Made by a program: the position numbers and the translations under genes | Assembly: GCA_964643145.1 (NCBI GenBank) | Contig: CAZXPG010000052.1 | Location: 1-13,056, forward strand | DNA from: CAZXPG01 sp964643145 | GTDB taxonomy: Bacteria; Pseudomonadota; Alphaproteobacteria; Rickettsiales; Arcanibacteraceae | Reading direction: 5' to 3' | DNA: 13,056 bases | Notes under the pieces: generated by a model | Database searches by the model: none | What the model was told of the DNA's origin: nothing | What the model saw: only the letters and a program-made list of their open reading frames with translations | Part shown: positions 1-7,119 of the stretch, one piece after another | Position numbering within the stretch: the stretch's first letter is position 1 | Layout of the letters: every line of letters begins with the position of its first letter

Positions 1-14
1 TTTTTCAAATAGTT

Positions 15-56
15 GACAGTTTTTGATAAGCGTAGCTTATCCAAAACTGAGGTTAT
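15..56. repeat. Dispersed palindromic element, copy 1 (imperfect)
   Basis: The arms CAGTTTTTGATAAGC (17-31) and GCTTATCCAAAACTG (35-49) are complementary apart from one mismatch at 24, around the loop GTA. The same palindrome occurs intact at 7060-7102 and 12946-12990. The right side continues with TTAGCACCTTAG (58-69), which is found inverted beside the 12946 copy and in shortened form beside the 7060 copy. The left arm is the degraded side. Confidence 0.85.
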
Positions 57-74
57 ATTAGCACCTTAGTAGCC

Positions 75-113
75 GCCTGCCTGATAGCGTTATTACCCAT
101 TTATTAGGCAGGC
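75..113. other. Hairpin upstream of the prepilin-like genes
   Basis: Arms 75-86 and 102-113 pair over 12 bases with one mismatch (core GCCTGCCT / AGGCAGGC), with a loop of about 15 bases. It lies between the palindromic element and the first prepilin-like gene. It could terminate upstream transcription or form a leader structure, but no T-run follows it. The rest of 1-164 shows no gene. Confidence 0.4.
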
Positions 114-164
114 ATTCCCAGCGTTGGAGCTTGCAAAAATATGCAATTCTGATACCATATTCCT

Positions 165-1169
165 ATGGACATGTTATCTACCCCCTCATTGCAATCTTCT
201 CCCTCCACTGGCTTCTCCCTGGTAGAACTTTCGGTTGTCCTCGTCATTATCGGTTTGATTGCTAGCAGTTCACTGACAGCCATGAACAGCCAACTGGCCG
301 CTGCCAAACGCACCCAGACCCTTGCCAAAATGCAGACTATCGAGAAAGCAATAGCGTCATTCCTGGCGATCAATAACCGCATCCCCTGCCCTGCCCATTC
401 TGGACTACCACTTAACAACCCTGCCTCTGGCCAAGAATTATGTATAGGGATTGCCAGCAAATCAATGACGGGGGCACTGCCAGCAGGCTATGAAACCAGA
501 ACGGGCGACCCCTGGATTATTGCCGGATCGGTGCCCACCAAAGCGTTGCAGTTGCCTGATGAATTTATGATGGATGGGTGGGGGAACCGCTTCACCTATG
601 TGATGACCGAGGCACTAGGGAGCGGACATAGCGAGACTTACGGCCCCCCTGCCAATGATTTTACCTTTGATGACACCACAACCGGGCTGATTACCGTGAA
701 GGATGGCACATCACAGACAATTTCACTCTCCATTCCCATAGGGTCATTACTGACAGGCAAGAAGAAGAAGACTACCGTTAAAGCCACCATCACCGGCACA
801 CGCACCAACGAGGCAGCGTATGTGCTATTGAGCCATGGCCCCAACCGTTTTGGCGGCTGGCTACATGATGGTAATGGCCAATGGCCTGCATCCCCGAATA
901 CTGATGAGCAGGAAAATAGCGAATGGGGCAAAGATTTTGATGAAGTCTTTATCCAGCGTGAAGCTAATGCCACCTTTGATGATATTGTTCACTACAAAAT
1001 GAAATGGCAACTAACACGCGAGGCTGGCGCACTTATCAGCAACAACAACTGCCAGACGGCCCGCGCTCTTGTTAATCAAACGATTAGTTGTGCAGAAAAT
1101 GCCATGCCCGATTGCAACGCCTATCTGCTTTCCTTGGCCAACCAGGTACGTAATTGGTGTATACAGTAA
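165..1169 (+). CDS. Prepilin-like protein with type IV N-methylation motif (first of a pair)
   Basis: This 334-residue protein starts with a short polar leader ending in Ser-Thr-Gly, followed by FSLVELSVVLVIIGLI. That is the class III signal cut by prepilin peptidase after Gly, with the conserved Glu at mature position 5 and a hydrophobic helix. Such proteins form type IV pili or type II secretion pseudopili at the inner membrane. The rest is longer than a major pilin and shares landmarks with the next gene: RIPCPA after the helix, a VLLSHGPNRFGGW-like motif, VFIQR and FDDIV. The two are therefore paralogues. Cysteine pairs near the C-terminus suggest a disulfide. ATG at 171 is an alternative start; neither start has a clear ribosome-binding site. 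The exact role (minor pilin or GspH-like pseudopilin) cannot be fixed, because no assembly genes lie in the window. Confidence 0.85.
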   Translation: MDMLSTPSLQSSPSTGFSLVELSVVLVIIGLIASSSLTAMNSQLAAAKRTQTLAKMQTIEKAIASFLAINNRIPCPAHSGLPLNNPASGQELCIGIASKSMTGALPAGYETRTGDPWIIAGSVPTKALQLPDEFMMDGWGNRFTYVMTEALGSGHSETYGPPANDFTFDDTTTGLITVKDGTSQTISLSIPIGSLLTGKKKKTTVKATITGTRTNEAAYVLLSHGPNRFGGWLHDGNGQWPASPNTDEQENSEWGKDFDEVFIQREANATFDDIVHYKMKWQLTREAGALISNNNCQTARALVNQTISCAENAMPDCNAYLLSLANQVRNWCIQ

Positions 1170-2044
1170 TGAAAACCCCTTATCACCCTCATTCTGGTCA
1201 TGGTTTCTCGCTTGTTGAGTTATCGGTGGTGCTGGTTATTATTTCAATAGTGCTTGGCAGTGTGCTCACGCTTGCCACCAGTAAAAGCAAAAATGCCAAG
1301 CAAAAAGAAACCCAGGAAATTATGGCGCAGGTCACGGATGCCTTAGCTGCCTATGTTGCTGAAAATAAGCGCATCCCTTGCCCTGCCAGCGGTAACATCT
1401 CACAGAATAATATGCTCTTTGGGCAGGAAGTGGAAGATTGCAGCAGTAATCCTGGTGCTGTACCTACTAAAACCCTACAGATCGCTGATGATTTTGCTTA
1501 TGATGCCTGGGGCAGGCGCATCACCTATTATATCGCCCCGCCCTGTAGTGATGTTGAATCTTTTGTAGATAGCAGTATGTGCCCTTCTTTATCAGGCATT
1601 ACGGTCAATAGTGCCGCCAACACCCCCATCACTACCAGTGCCGCTTTTGTGCTGGTGAGCCACGGGCAGAACGGGTTTGGTGCCTGGTCACATAATGGCG
1701 GCAAGAAGAAAATCGCCCTGAAAACGGCAAGTGCTGAAGAAATTGAGAATACCGATGATGATGCCGTCTTTGTACAACGCTCTCTCGGCCGCGATTACGA
1801 TGATATCGTGAGCTACAGCACCCGTCCATTGTTAATACAGCAGGCAGGCGGGTTAACAGGCATGGGAGGTGGTGTTGTCCCCCCTCCTACTATCTCTCCC
1901 CTCTGCGCTATGGTATCGAGCCGTGTGCATGACAATGCCAGTGCCATTCTATTATGCGGCGCGGGCAATACCGCCTGTTCTGATGCGCTATGGTCGGCCA
2001 CCGACACCGGCGTTGCCGCACAAGTTGCCGCCCTGTGTTTTTAG
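1169..2044 (+). CDS. Prepilin-like protein with type IV N-methylation motif (second of a pair)
   Basis: The ATG at 1169 overlaps the preceding TAA by one base (TAATG), which implies translational coupling. A TTG at 1154 in frame is less likely. The 291-residue product has HGHGFSLVELSVVLVII with the prepilin-peptidase cleavage site after Gly and Glu at mature position 5, then a single N-terminal helix. Downstream it repeats the landmarks of the gene before it: RIPCPASG, AAFVLVSHGQNGFGAW, VFVQR and YDDIVSY, and a cysteine-rich C-terminus ending in Cys-Phe. It is probably a minor pilin or pseudopilin acting with its neighbour in one complex. A tandem pair of divergent paralogues suggests an old duplication. 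Function beyond the pilin-like fold is inferred. Confidence 0.85.
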   Translation: MKTPYHPHSGHGFSLVELSVVLVIISIVLGSVLTLATSKSKNAKQKETQEIMAQVTDALAAYVAENKRIPCPASGNISQNNMLFGQEVEDCSSNPGAVPTKTLQIADDFAYDAWGRRITYYIAPPCSDVESFVDSSMCPSLSGITVNSAANTPITTSAAFVLVSHGQNGFGAWSHNGGKKKIALKTASAEEIENTDDDAVFVQRSLGRDYDDIVSYSTRPLLIQQAGGLTGMGGGVVPPPTISPLCAMVSSRVHDNASAILLCGAGNTACSDALWSATDTGVAAQVAALCF

Positions 2045-2051
2045 CGAGGGC

Positions 2052-2092
2052 AACCTCAATTGTGGATAAGGAAAGTTTATCCAATTGAGGTT
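2052..2092. terminator. Bidirectional terminator-like hairpin between convergent genes
   Basis: AACCTCAATT (2052-2061) pairs with AATTGAGGTT (2083-2092). The stem continues, after a two-base bulge (2062-2063), with GGATAA / TTATCC. It begins 7 bases after the prepilin-like stop and reaches into the proS stop codon, so both convergent transcripts would meet it. No T-run follows on either side. The CCTCA...GGATAA...TTATCC...TGAGG framework resembles the palindromic element elsewhere in the window, so this may be a diverged copy used as a terminator. Confidence 0.6.
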
Positions 2093-3377
2093 AGGGTATT
2101 AGCTTTGCCAGCACCGCTTCCGCCGATAACTCCTGCTTGTCGCCAGTTTTGCGGTTTTTCAACTCAACAATACCGCTTGCCACCCCCCGTGGGCCAATGC
2201 TGATCTGCCAGGGCGTGCCAATCAAATCCTGCGTGGCAAATTTACTGCCAGCACTGCCTTCCGTATCATCATACAGCGTTTCCACTCCGGCATTCATCAG
2301 GCTGGCATAGAGCATCTCGCAGGCGGCAGCGCAGGCTTCCTGCCCTGGTTTCAAATTAATAAGCCCTACGGCAAAAGGAGCCACCGCTTCTGGCCAGATA
2401 ATACCGTTGGCATCATGGCTGGCTTCAATAATCGCGCCAAGCAGACGGGAAACCCCAATACCATACGAACCCATTTCCACCAGCACCTGCTCTCCCTTGG
2501 GGTTCATCACATAGGCGTTCATAGCTTTGGAATATTTCGTACCAAAGTAAAATACATGCCCCACTTCAATGCCTCGACGGCTGCGCAAGCGCGCTTCCGG
2601 AATGGGGCAGGCGGAAGGCACGTGCTTTTCATCGGCGGCGGCATAAAGCTGGTGCATGGCCTCCACATCAAGATGCTGCTGCTTGCCCAGCTCTTCAAAG
2701 GCGGCATCATAGAAAATCTCACTCTCACCAGTATCGGCGACAATATGGAACTCATGGCTCAAATTACCACCAATCGCCCCGCTATCGGCCCGCACCGGGA
2801 TAGCATTTAAGCCCATCGCCTTGAAGATGGTGAGATACGCCTGGTACATGGCATTATAGGCGGCTTTGGCACTGTCAAAATCCAGATCAAAAGAATAAGC
2901 ATCTTTCATCAGAAATTCGCGCCCACGCATCACGCCGAAACGTGGCCGGATTTCATCACGGAATTTCCACTGTATATGGTAGAGATTTTTTGGCAGATCG
3001 CGGTAACTGCGGATATTTTTACGGAAAATATCGGTAATCACCTCTTCATTCGTAGGGCCAAACAGTAGCTTATGTTCATGCCTGTCGGTAATACGCAACA
3101 TTTCCTTGCCATAATCATCATAACGGCCAGATTCCTGCCATAACTCTGCTGGCTGGATGGTAGGCATAAGCAGTTCAATCGCCCCAGCACTGTCCATCCC
3201 CTGCCGCACAATTTTCTCAACATTGCGCAGCACCTTGAGTCCTAGCGGCATCCAACTATAAATACCACTGCTTAACTGACGGATCATTCCGGCACGCAAC
3301 ATCAGACGGTGTGAAGTAATGCTTGCTTCCGCGGGAGTTTCTTTTAGAATGGGCAGAAAATAACGGGATAAACGCAC
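2091..3377 (-). CDS. proS: Prolyl-tRNA synthetase, short alphaproteobacterial form
   Basis: This cytoplasmic class II aminoacyl-tRNA synthetase charges tRNA-Pro with proline using ATP. With the GTG start at 3377 the protein has 428 residues and begins VRLSRYFLPILKETPAEA, the usual N-terminus of alphaproteobacterial ProS. The frame stays open up to 3488, but the extra residues are hydrophobic and unlike the family. Visible parts are the TNEE motif (109-112), motif 2 RFGVMRGREFLMKDAYSF (146-163), motif 3 GSYGIGVSRLLGAIIE (303-318) and the anticodon-binding domain (about 335-428). The YbaK-like editing insertion between motifs 2 and 3, present in the ~570-residue E. coli type, is absent, as in other Alphaproteobacteria. 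The gene is divergent from lptD and convergent with the prepilin-like genes. Confidence 0.95.
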   Translation of the reverse strand: MRLSRYFLPILKETPAEASITSHRLMLRAGMIRQLSSGIYSWMPLGLKVLRNVEKIVRQGMDSAGAIELLMPTIQPAELWQESGRYDDYGKEMLRITDRHEHKLLFGPTNEEVITDIFRKNIRSYRDLPKNLYHIQWKFRDEIRPRFGVMRGREFLMKDAYSFDLDFDSAKAAYNAMYQAYLTIFKAMGLNAIPVRADSGAIGGNLSHEFHIVADTGESEIFYDAAFEELGKQQHLDVEAMHQLYAAADEKHVPSACPIPEARLRSRRGIEVGHVFYFGTKYSKAMNAYVMNPKGEQVLVEMGSYGIGVSRLLGAIIEASHDANGIIWPEAVAPFAVGLINLKPGQEACAAACEMLYASLMNAGVETLYDDTEGSAGSKFATQDLIGTPWQISIGPRGVASGIVELKNRKTGDKQELSAEAVLAKLIP

Positions 3378-3398
3378 TTTATATGTACCTGAGTTTAA

Positions 3399-3455
3399 AT
3401 TATACAGCATGTTACCAGGAAAGAAGATATATCTCTCAGAGAACGGATATGTCAA
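3399..3455 (-). promoter_or_regulatory. Candidate promoter elements for proS
   Basis: On the minus strand a perfect TTGACA (3455-3450) is followed after 18 bases by TATATC (3431-3426). A perfect TATAAT lies nearer the gene (3404-3399), 21 bases before the GTG start, but without a good -35 box. Either could start proS transcription. The assignment rests on consensus matches only. Confidence 0.35.
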
Positions 3456-3518
3456 GCAAACTACTATGCCAGAAAAGAACATAATCATGCAAAGGGGAAA
3501 GGCACTACTTACCGCTAA

Positions 3519-3637
3519 CCCTCACCCCCTCCCACTCCCAGAGGGAGAGGGAAGCAACGCCACATATCCCTCCTCCCTCTGGGCGAGGAACAGCCCCTAC
3601 AGTCCCCTCTTCCTCTGGGAGAGGGGTAGGGTGAGGG
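3519..3637. mobile_element. MITE-like GC-rich element with terminal inverted repeats at the lptD 5' end
   Basis: CCCTCACCC (3519-3527) and GGGTGAGGG (3629-3637) are exact terminal inverted repeats. Just inside each end are matching palindromic blocks of the CTCCCAGAGG / CCTCTGGGAG type, and a third CCCTCTGGG-like block lies in the middle (about 3574-3583). The 119-base element encodes no protein of its own but is open in the lptD frame, giving the low-complexity peptide NPHPLPLPEGEG and, near its end, FLWERGRVRE. Repeats of this general sequence type are common in bacterial intergenic regions and often add such peptides to predicted proteins. No clear target-site duplication is visible. Confidence 0.75.
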
Positions 3638-5817
3638 AACAACTTTGGCCCCTCGTGCTTGTCGGTGCCTTGATTGTTATTTCTTCAAAGGTCAATGCAC
3701 AGGATATATCGACACGTCAACCTGTCGAGGCAATACAGAAACCTGTTATCAAAGAAGAGCCGGTGTTGATTAATGCTGATACTATCAGCTATGACAAAGA
3801 TACCGAAACCGTTACTGCTTCTGGCCATGTCGAACTCTACCAGAATAACCGCATGATGCTGGCCGATACCGTGCGTTACCATAAAAACACCGATACGGTC
3901 ACTGCTGAAGGCAATATATCCGTGTTGGAACCAAGTGGCGACGTATTTTTTGCCGATCATTTGACCTTCACCGATCAGATGAAAAAAGGTATTATCGACC
4001 ATTTCCGTGCCCGTTTTGTTGATAATTCCCTACTTGCCGCCCAAAGTGCTACACGCGTCAATGAACATAAGGTGATTTTGCGCAAGGCGGTATATTCCCC
4101 CTGTTCATTATGTAAAACACATCCTGACCGCCCCCCTGCCTGGCAGATTAAAGCCGATAAGGTGACGGTGAACCAGGAAAAACAGAATGTGAAATACCGT
4201 AATGCGTTTTTTGAGGCGTACGGCATACCGGTGATGTACAGCCCGATATTTTCCCATGCCACACCCAATGCGGATAGAAAAAGCGGCTTTCTTGTGCCAA
4301 CCTACAGCAATATTACGTCGCTTGGCTCTACGGTTAAAGTTCCCTATTATGTCAATATCAAGCCGGATATGGATGCCACCCTCACCCCTTACCTCACCAG
4401 TGCGGAAGGGCCGGTGATGATAGGGGAATTTCGCCAGCTCACCGACACGGGCAGCTATATGTTAAGTGGCAGTATCACCAACCCAACCGATTACCGTGCC
4501 AGCCCTAACGACCCCTCCCCTGGGCAACGGATGCGTGGCCATATGCAGGGAGAAGGGCGCTTCCATTTGAAGCCAGAACTGGATGTGGGGTTTAATTTCA
4601 AGCAGGCCTCCGATGACACCTATCTCAGCCGTTATAAATTTGGCGATGAAGACTTCCTGACTAGTCGCGTCTATGCTGAGAGCATCAAACAGCGCGATTA
4701 TACGTTGTTACAAGGCTTGTCTTTCCAGGATCTAACTGCAACTTCGGACAGCAGTAAACCGCCTATTGTCATACCATATTTGACCTCTCATAAGGAAGGG
4801 CGTGTTAGTGATAATGGTGCACGCTGGACGTTAGATAGCAGTGCTATGGTGCTTAGCCGCAAAGAAGGCACCGATTCTCGCCGCCTCTCCTCTACCATTG
4901 GCTGGGACATCCCCTATATTACTGAAAGCGGCCATGTGTTTAGTGCCACTACCAGCCTGCGTGGCGATTTTTATAATGTTTCCGATGTGGAAAACCCGGA
5001 CGACCCCACCCGCACCTTAGATGGAGGGGTGTCGCGCTTCATTCCGCAAACCAAGGTGGACTGGCGCTATCCGCTGGTGAAAGAACAACAGAATTACCAT
5101 ATTCTGGTTGAACCGACTGCCAATGTGATTATTAGCCCTTATGGCCTCAATCCCGATAAAATTCCTAACGAAGACAGCCAGGAAGTGGAGCTTTCTGATA
5201 GCAACCTGTTCAGTGCCAACCGCTTTACCGGCCTTGACAGGGTGGAAGATGGCCCACGCACCAACTATGGCATCCGCTCTGCCATCCGTGATAGTAATTC
5301 TGGCCGTAGTGCCGATTTCCTATTTGGCCAAAGTTACCGCCTGCACGAGGAAAGTGAATTACCTAAGGGCAGCGGCTTAAATGATAATTTCTCTGATTAT
5401 GTCGGGCGTGTCGGGGTGAAACCGGTGGACTGGCTGGATATGGCCTATCGTTTCCGGCTGGATAATGTGAATATGAACCCGCATCGTAATGAAATAGATT
5501 CCACTTTTGCCTTTTCCCCGGTAGTATGGAATGTCAGTTACATTTTCTTGAATGATAATGAAGTGGGCGCAACGCCCGAGCGTGAGCAAGTCTATAGTTC
5601 TGCCTCGCTTGCCTTGTCAAAACAGTGGACAATTACCGCCGATGCCCGTAGAGATTTATCGGATGGTGGGGGGATGATTTCTAGCGGTGGTATGCTCATC
5701 TATACGGGGGATTGCGTCAATTTCATCACCGCTGTATCCAAGCAGTTCACCCGTGACCAGGATATTAAGCCTGCTACCTCCATTACCTTCCAGGTGTTTT
5801 TGAAAAACCTTAATTAA
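3631..5817 (+). CDS. lptD: LPS-assembly outer-membrane protein LptD
   Basis: LptD is the outer-membrane barrel that, with LptE, places lipopolysaccharide in the outer leaflet. I chose the GTG at 3631 (728 residues) because GAGAGGGG lies just upstream and the product then opens with a normal signal peptide (LWPLVLVGALIVISS, cleavage after VNA before QD). The frame is open to ATGs at 3487, 3466 and 3409 (802 residues), but these would put element-derived peptide before the signal. An OstA-type periplasmic domain follows (VLINADTISYDKDTETVTASG onward), then the long beta-barrel region. Cys232 and Cys235 (CSLCKTHPDRPPAW) and Cys769 (GDC), numbered from 3409, are candidates for the disulfides known in LptD. 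surA follows after 9 bases, as is common. The usual lptF/lptG neighbours are not upstream; proS is. Confidence 0.93.
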   Translation: MREQLWPLVLVGALIVISSKVNAQDISTRQPVEAIQKPVIKEEPVLINADTISYDKDTETVTASGHVELYQNNRMMLADTVRYHKNTDTVTAEGNISVLEPSGDVFFADHLTFTDQMKKGIIDHFRARFVDNSLLAAQSATRVNEHKVILRKAVYSPCSLCKTHPDRPPAWQIKADKVTVNQEKQNVKYRNAFFEAYGIPVMYSPIFSHATPNADRKSGFLVPTYSNITSLGSTVKVPYYVNIKPDMDATLTPYLTSAEGPVMIGEFRQLTDTGSYMLSGSITNPTDYRASPNDPSPGQRMRGHMQGEGRFHLKPELDVGFNFKQASDDTYLSRYKFGDEDFLTSRVYAESIKQRDYTLLQGLSFQDLTATSDSSKPPIVIPYLTSHKEGRVSDNGARWTLDSSAMVLSRKEGTDSRRLSSTIGWDIPYITESGHVFSATTSLRGDFYNVSDVENPDDPTRTLDGGVSRFIPQTKVDWRYPLVKEQQNYHILVEPTANVIISPYGLNPDKIPNEDSQEVELSDSNLFSANRFTGLDRVEDGPRTNYGIRSAIRDSNSGRSADFLFGQSYRLHEESELPKGSGLNDNFSDYVGRVGVKPVDWLDMAYRFRLDNVNMNPHRNEIDSTFAFSPVVWNVSYIFLNDNEVGATPEREQVYSSASLALSKQWTITADARRDLSDGGGMISSGGMLIYTGDCVNFITAVSKQFTRDQDIKPATSITFQVFLKNLN

Positions 5818-5826
5818 TCTGGCCTG

Positions 5827-6750
5827 ATGATGAAAAAATTTATTCTTACCCTACTGCTGGCCCTCTGCTTCCAGAACCCCGCTTATGCCGGAGACGAGAA
5901 TAAAATTGCTGCCATTGTTGGTGGCGATATTATCACCACCATTGATGCTCATGATCGTGCCTTGATGATCCTGCATTCCGGGGATAATACCACAAGCCCA
6001 ACCACCGCCATGATGCAGGCAGCACAATCGCAGGCATTGCAGATGTTAATTGAAGAGACGCTCTACACCCAGGAAGCAGAACGACTGAAACTAAGCGTGA
6101 CACCTGCCGAACTAGAGCACGCCATTGCCGGTATTGAAGCCAAGAACCAGTTGCAGCCCGGCGGCTTCCCCGCCTTCTTAAAAGAACGCAATATTCCAGC
6201 GTCCACGGTCTATAACCAGGTGAAGGCGCAAATATTGCTGGCCAAAATCATTAATACCAGGGTACGCCCTAAGGTGAACGTGACTGAACGCGAGCTTGGG
6301 TTGGAAATTGCGCGCATAGGCGGCAACAACCGCTCCCTCACCTTAAAGCAGATATTCGTTCCCTTGGGCGATACGAATGCACAGGACTTACGCAATTTAC
6401 GCCAGAAACTTGAGCATCTGCGCAGCAACGCCAAAGGCTGTGAGACCTTTGATACGCTTGCTGCGCGTGAAGGGCCCGAGTTTGCGCCTACGGTGCTGAA
6501 CGTCACGGCCGCCAACCTGAACCCTGCCATCCGTGAACTGGTAAGCCAGCTTGATATTGGGGAGCCAAGCAACGTGCTGCAAACCGATGACAGCCTGCAA
6601 CTGCTGATGCTATGCGAACGCGGCCAACCAGCCCTTAGCCCTACACAGAAACAACAGCTTTCTGCCATACTGCTTGAGCGCAAGGTTGATCTGCAAACCA
6701 AGCAATATCTGCGCACTCTCCGCCAGGAAACCTATGTGGAAGTGCGTTAG
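5827..6750 (+). CDS. surA: SurA-type periplasmic chaperone / peptidyl-prolyl isomerase
   Basis: SurA escorts unfolded outer-membrane proteins, LptD among its known clients, through the periplasm to the BAM complex. The 307-residue protein has a signal peptide (MMKKFILTLLLALCF, cleavage after AYA near residue 22). The SurA N-terminal chaperone domain follows (IAAIVGGDIITTIDAHDRAL to about residue 150), and then a divergent parvulin-like region (about 165-265). The C-terminal helix ends ERKVDLQTKQYLRTLRQETYVEVR-like, typical of SurA. It is shorter than the ~430-residue E. coli protein because it has one isomerase-like domain, as is usual in Alphaproteobacteria. It starts 9 bases after lptD and is surely cotranscribed. 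ATG at 5830 is an equally possible start. Whether the isomerase domain is active cannot be judged. Confidence 0.88.
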   Translation: MMKKFILTLLLALCFQNPAYAGDENKIAAIVGGDIITTIDAHDRALMILHSGDNTTSPTTAMMQAAQSQALQMLIEETLYTQEAERLKLSVTPAELEHAIAGIEAKNQLQPGGFPAFLKERNIPASTVYNQVKAQILLAKIINTRVRPKVNVTERELGLEIARIGGNNRSLTLKQIFVPLGDTNAQDLRNLRQKLEHLRSNAKGCETFDTLAAREGPEFAPTVLNVTAANLNPAIRELVSQLDIGEPSNVLQTDDSLQLLMLCERGQPALSPTQKQQLSAILLERKVDLQTKQYLRTLRQETYVEVR

Positions 6751-6768
6751 GGGGAGATGTTCATATTC

Positions 6769-6820
6769 CTCCCCCTTGAGGGGGAAGCGCACCAGAAATT
6801 CCTCCCCCTTGAGGGGGGAG
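6769..6820. repeat. Pair of GC-rich hairpins after surA
   Basis: TCCCCCTTGAGGGGGA (6770-6785) and CCTCCCCCTTGAGGGGGGAG (6801-6820) are two copies of the same small stem with a TTGA loop. The same hairpin type occurs at 7029-7042 and 13024-13047. It begins 18 bases after the surA stop and may weaken transcription or protect the lptD-surA mRNA 3' end. No T-run follows. Confidence 0.6.
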
Positions 6821-6921
6821 GTTAGGAGGGGGTGATGGTAATCACTGTGAGCGGTAGCGAACACATTCTTCTTCATATAGAAGCATTCGCTACACTTATA
6901 TTATAAATACCCCCACCCCAA

Positions 6922-7050
6922 CCCTCCCCCCTAAAGGGGGAGGGAGTATAACGGAACAATCCCTACTAAAGGGGGAGGAGTATAACGGAACCCTCCCTGC
7001 TAAAGGATGCGGGAGTATAACGGAACAATCCCCCTTGAGGGGGCGGAGAA
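6922..7050. repeat. About 35-base tandem repeat, nearly four units
   Basis: Units start at 6922, 6957, 6991 and 7026, with lengths 35, 34, 35 and a partial last unit. The first three end in GAGTATAACGGAA. Each unit opens with a small C-run / G-run hairpin around CTAAA or TTGA. Units alternate between a CCCTCCC and a CAATCCC beginning, suggesting duplication of a two-unit block. Together with the hairpins before it and the palindrome after it, this fills the 369-base gap between surA and rsmA, where I see no gene. Confidence 0.75.
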
Positions 7051-7059
7051 GACTATATT

Positions 7060-7102
7060 AACCTCAGTTTTGGATAAGCGTAGCTTATCCAAAACTGAGG
7101 TT
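7060..7102. repeat. Dispersed palindromic element, copy 2 (perfect)
   Basis: AACCTCAGTTTTGGATAAGC (7060-7079) is followed by the loop GTA and its exact complement (7083-7102), giving 20-bp arms. The flank after it (TTATATTA, then CCTTATTAG at 7109-7117) matches the flank of copy 1 with GCA deleted. It ends 17 bases before the rsmA start. Confidence 0.9.
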
Positions 7103-7119
7103 ATATTACCTTATTAGAC

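Noticed and set aside
3378..3488. N-terminal extension of proS to the ATG near 3488.
   Set aside because: The extra 37 residues are hydrophobic and unlike ProS, whereas the GTG at 3377 gives the standard family start. The region also holds promoter-like sequences.
6210..6716. A 168-residue minus-strand open frame within surA.
   Set aside because: surA is a recognisable intact gene on the other strand; the antisense product is Ser/Arg-rich with no domain signs.
6922..7050. Possible CRISPR array because of regularly spaced repeats.
   Set aside because: The units are contiguous hairpin-bearing tandem repeats without unique spacers, and no cas gene is present.
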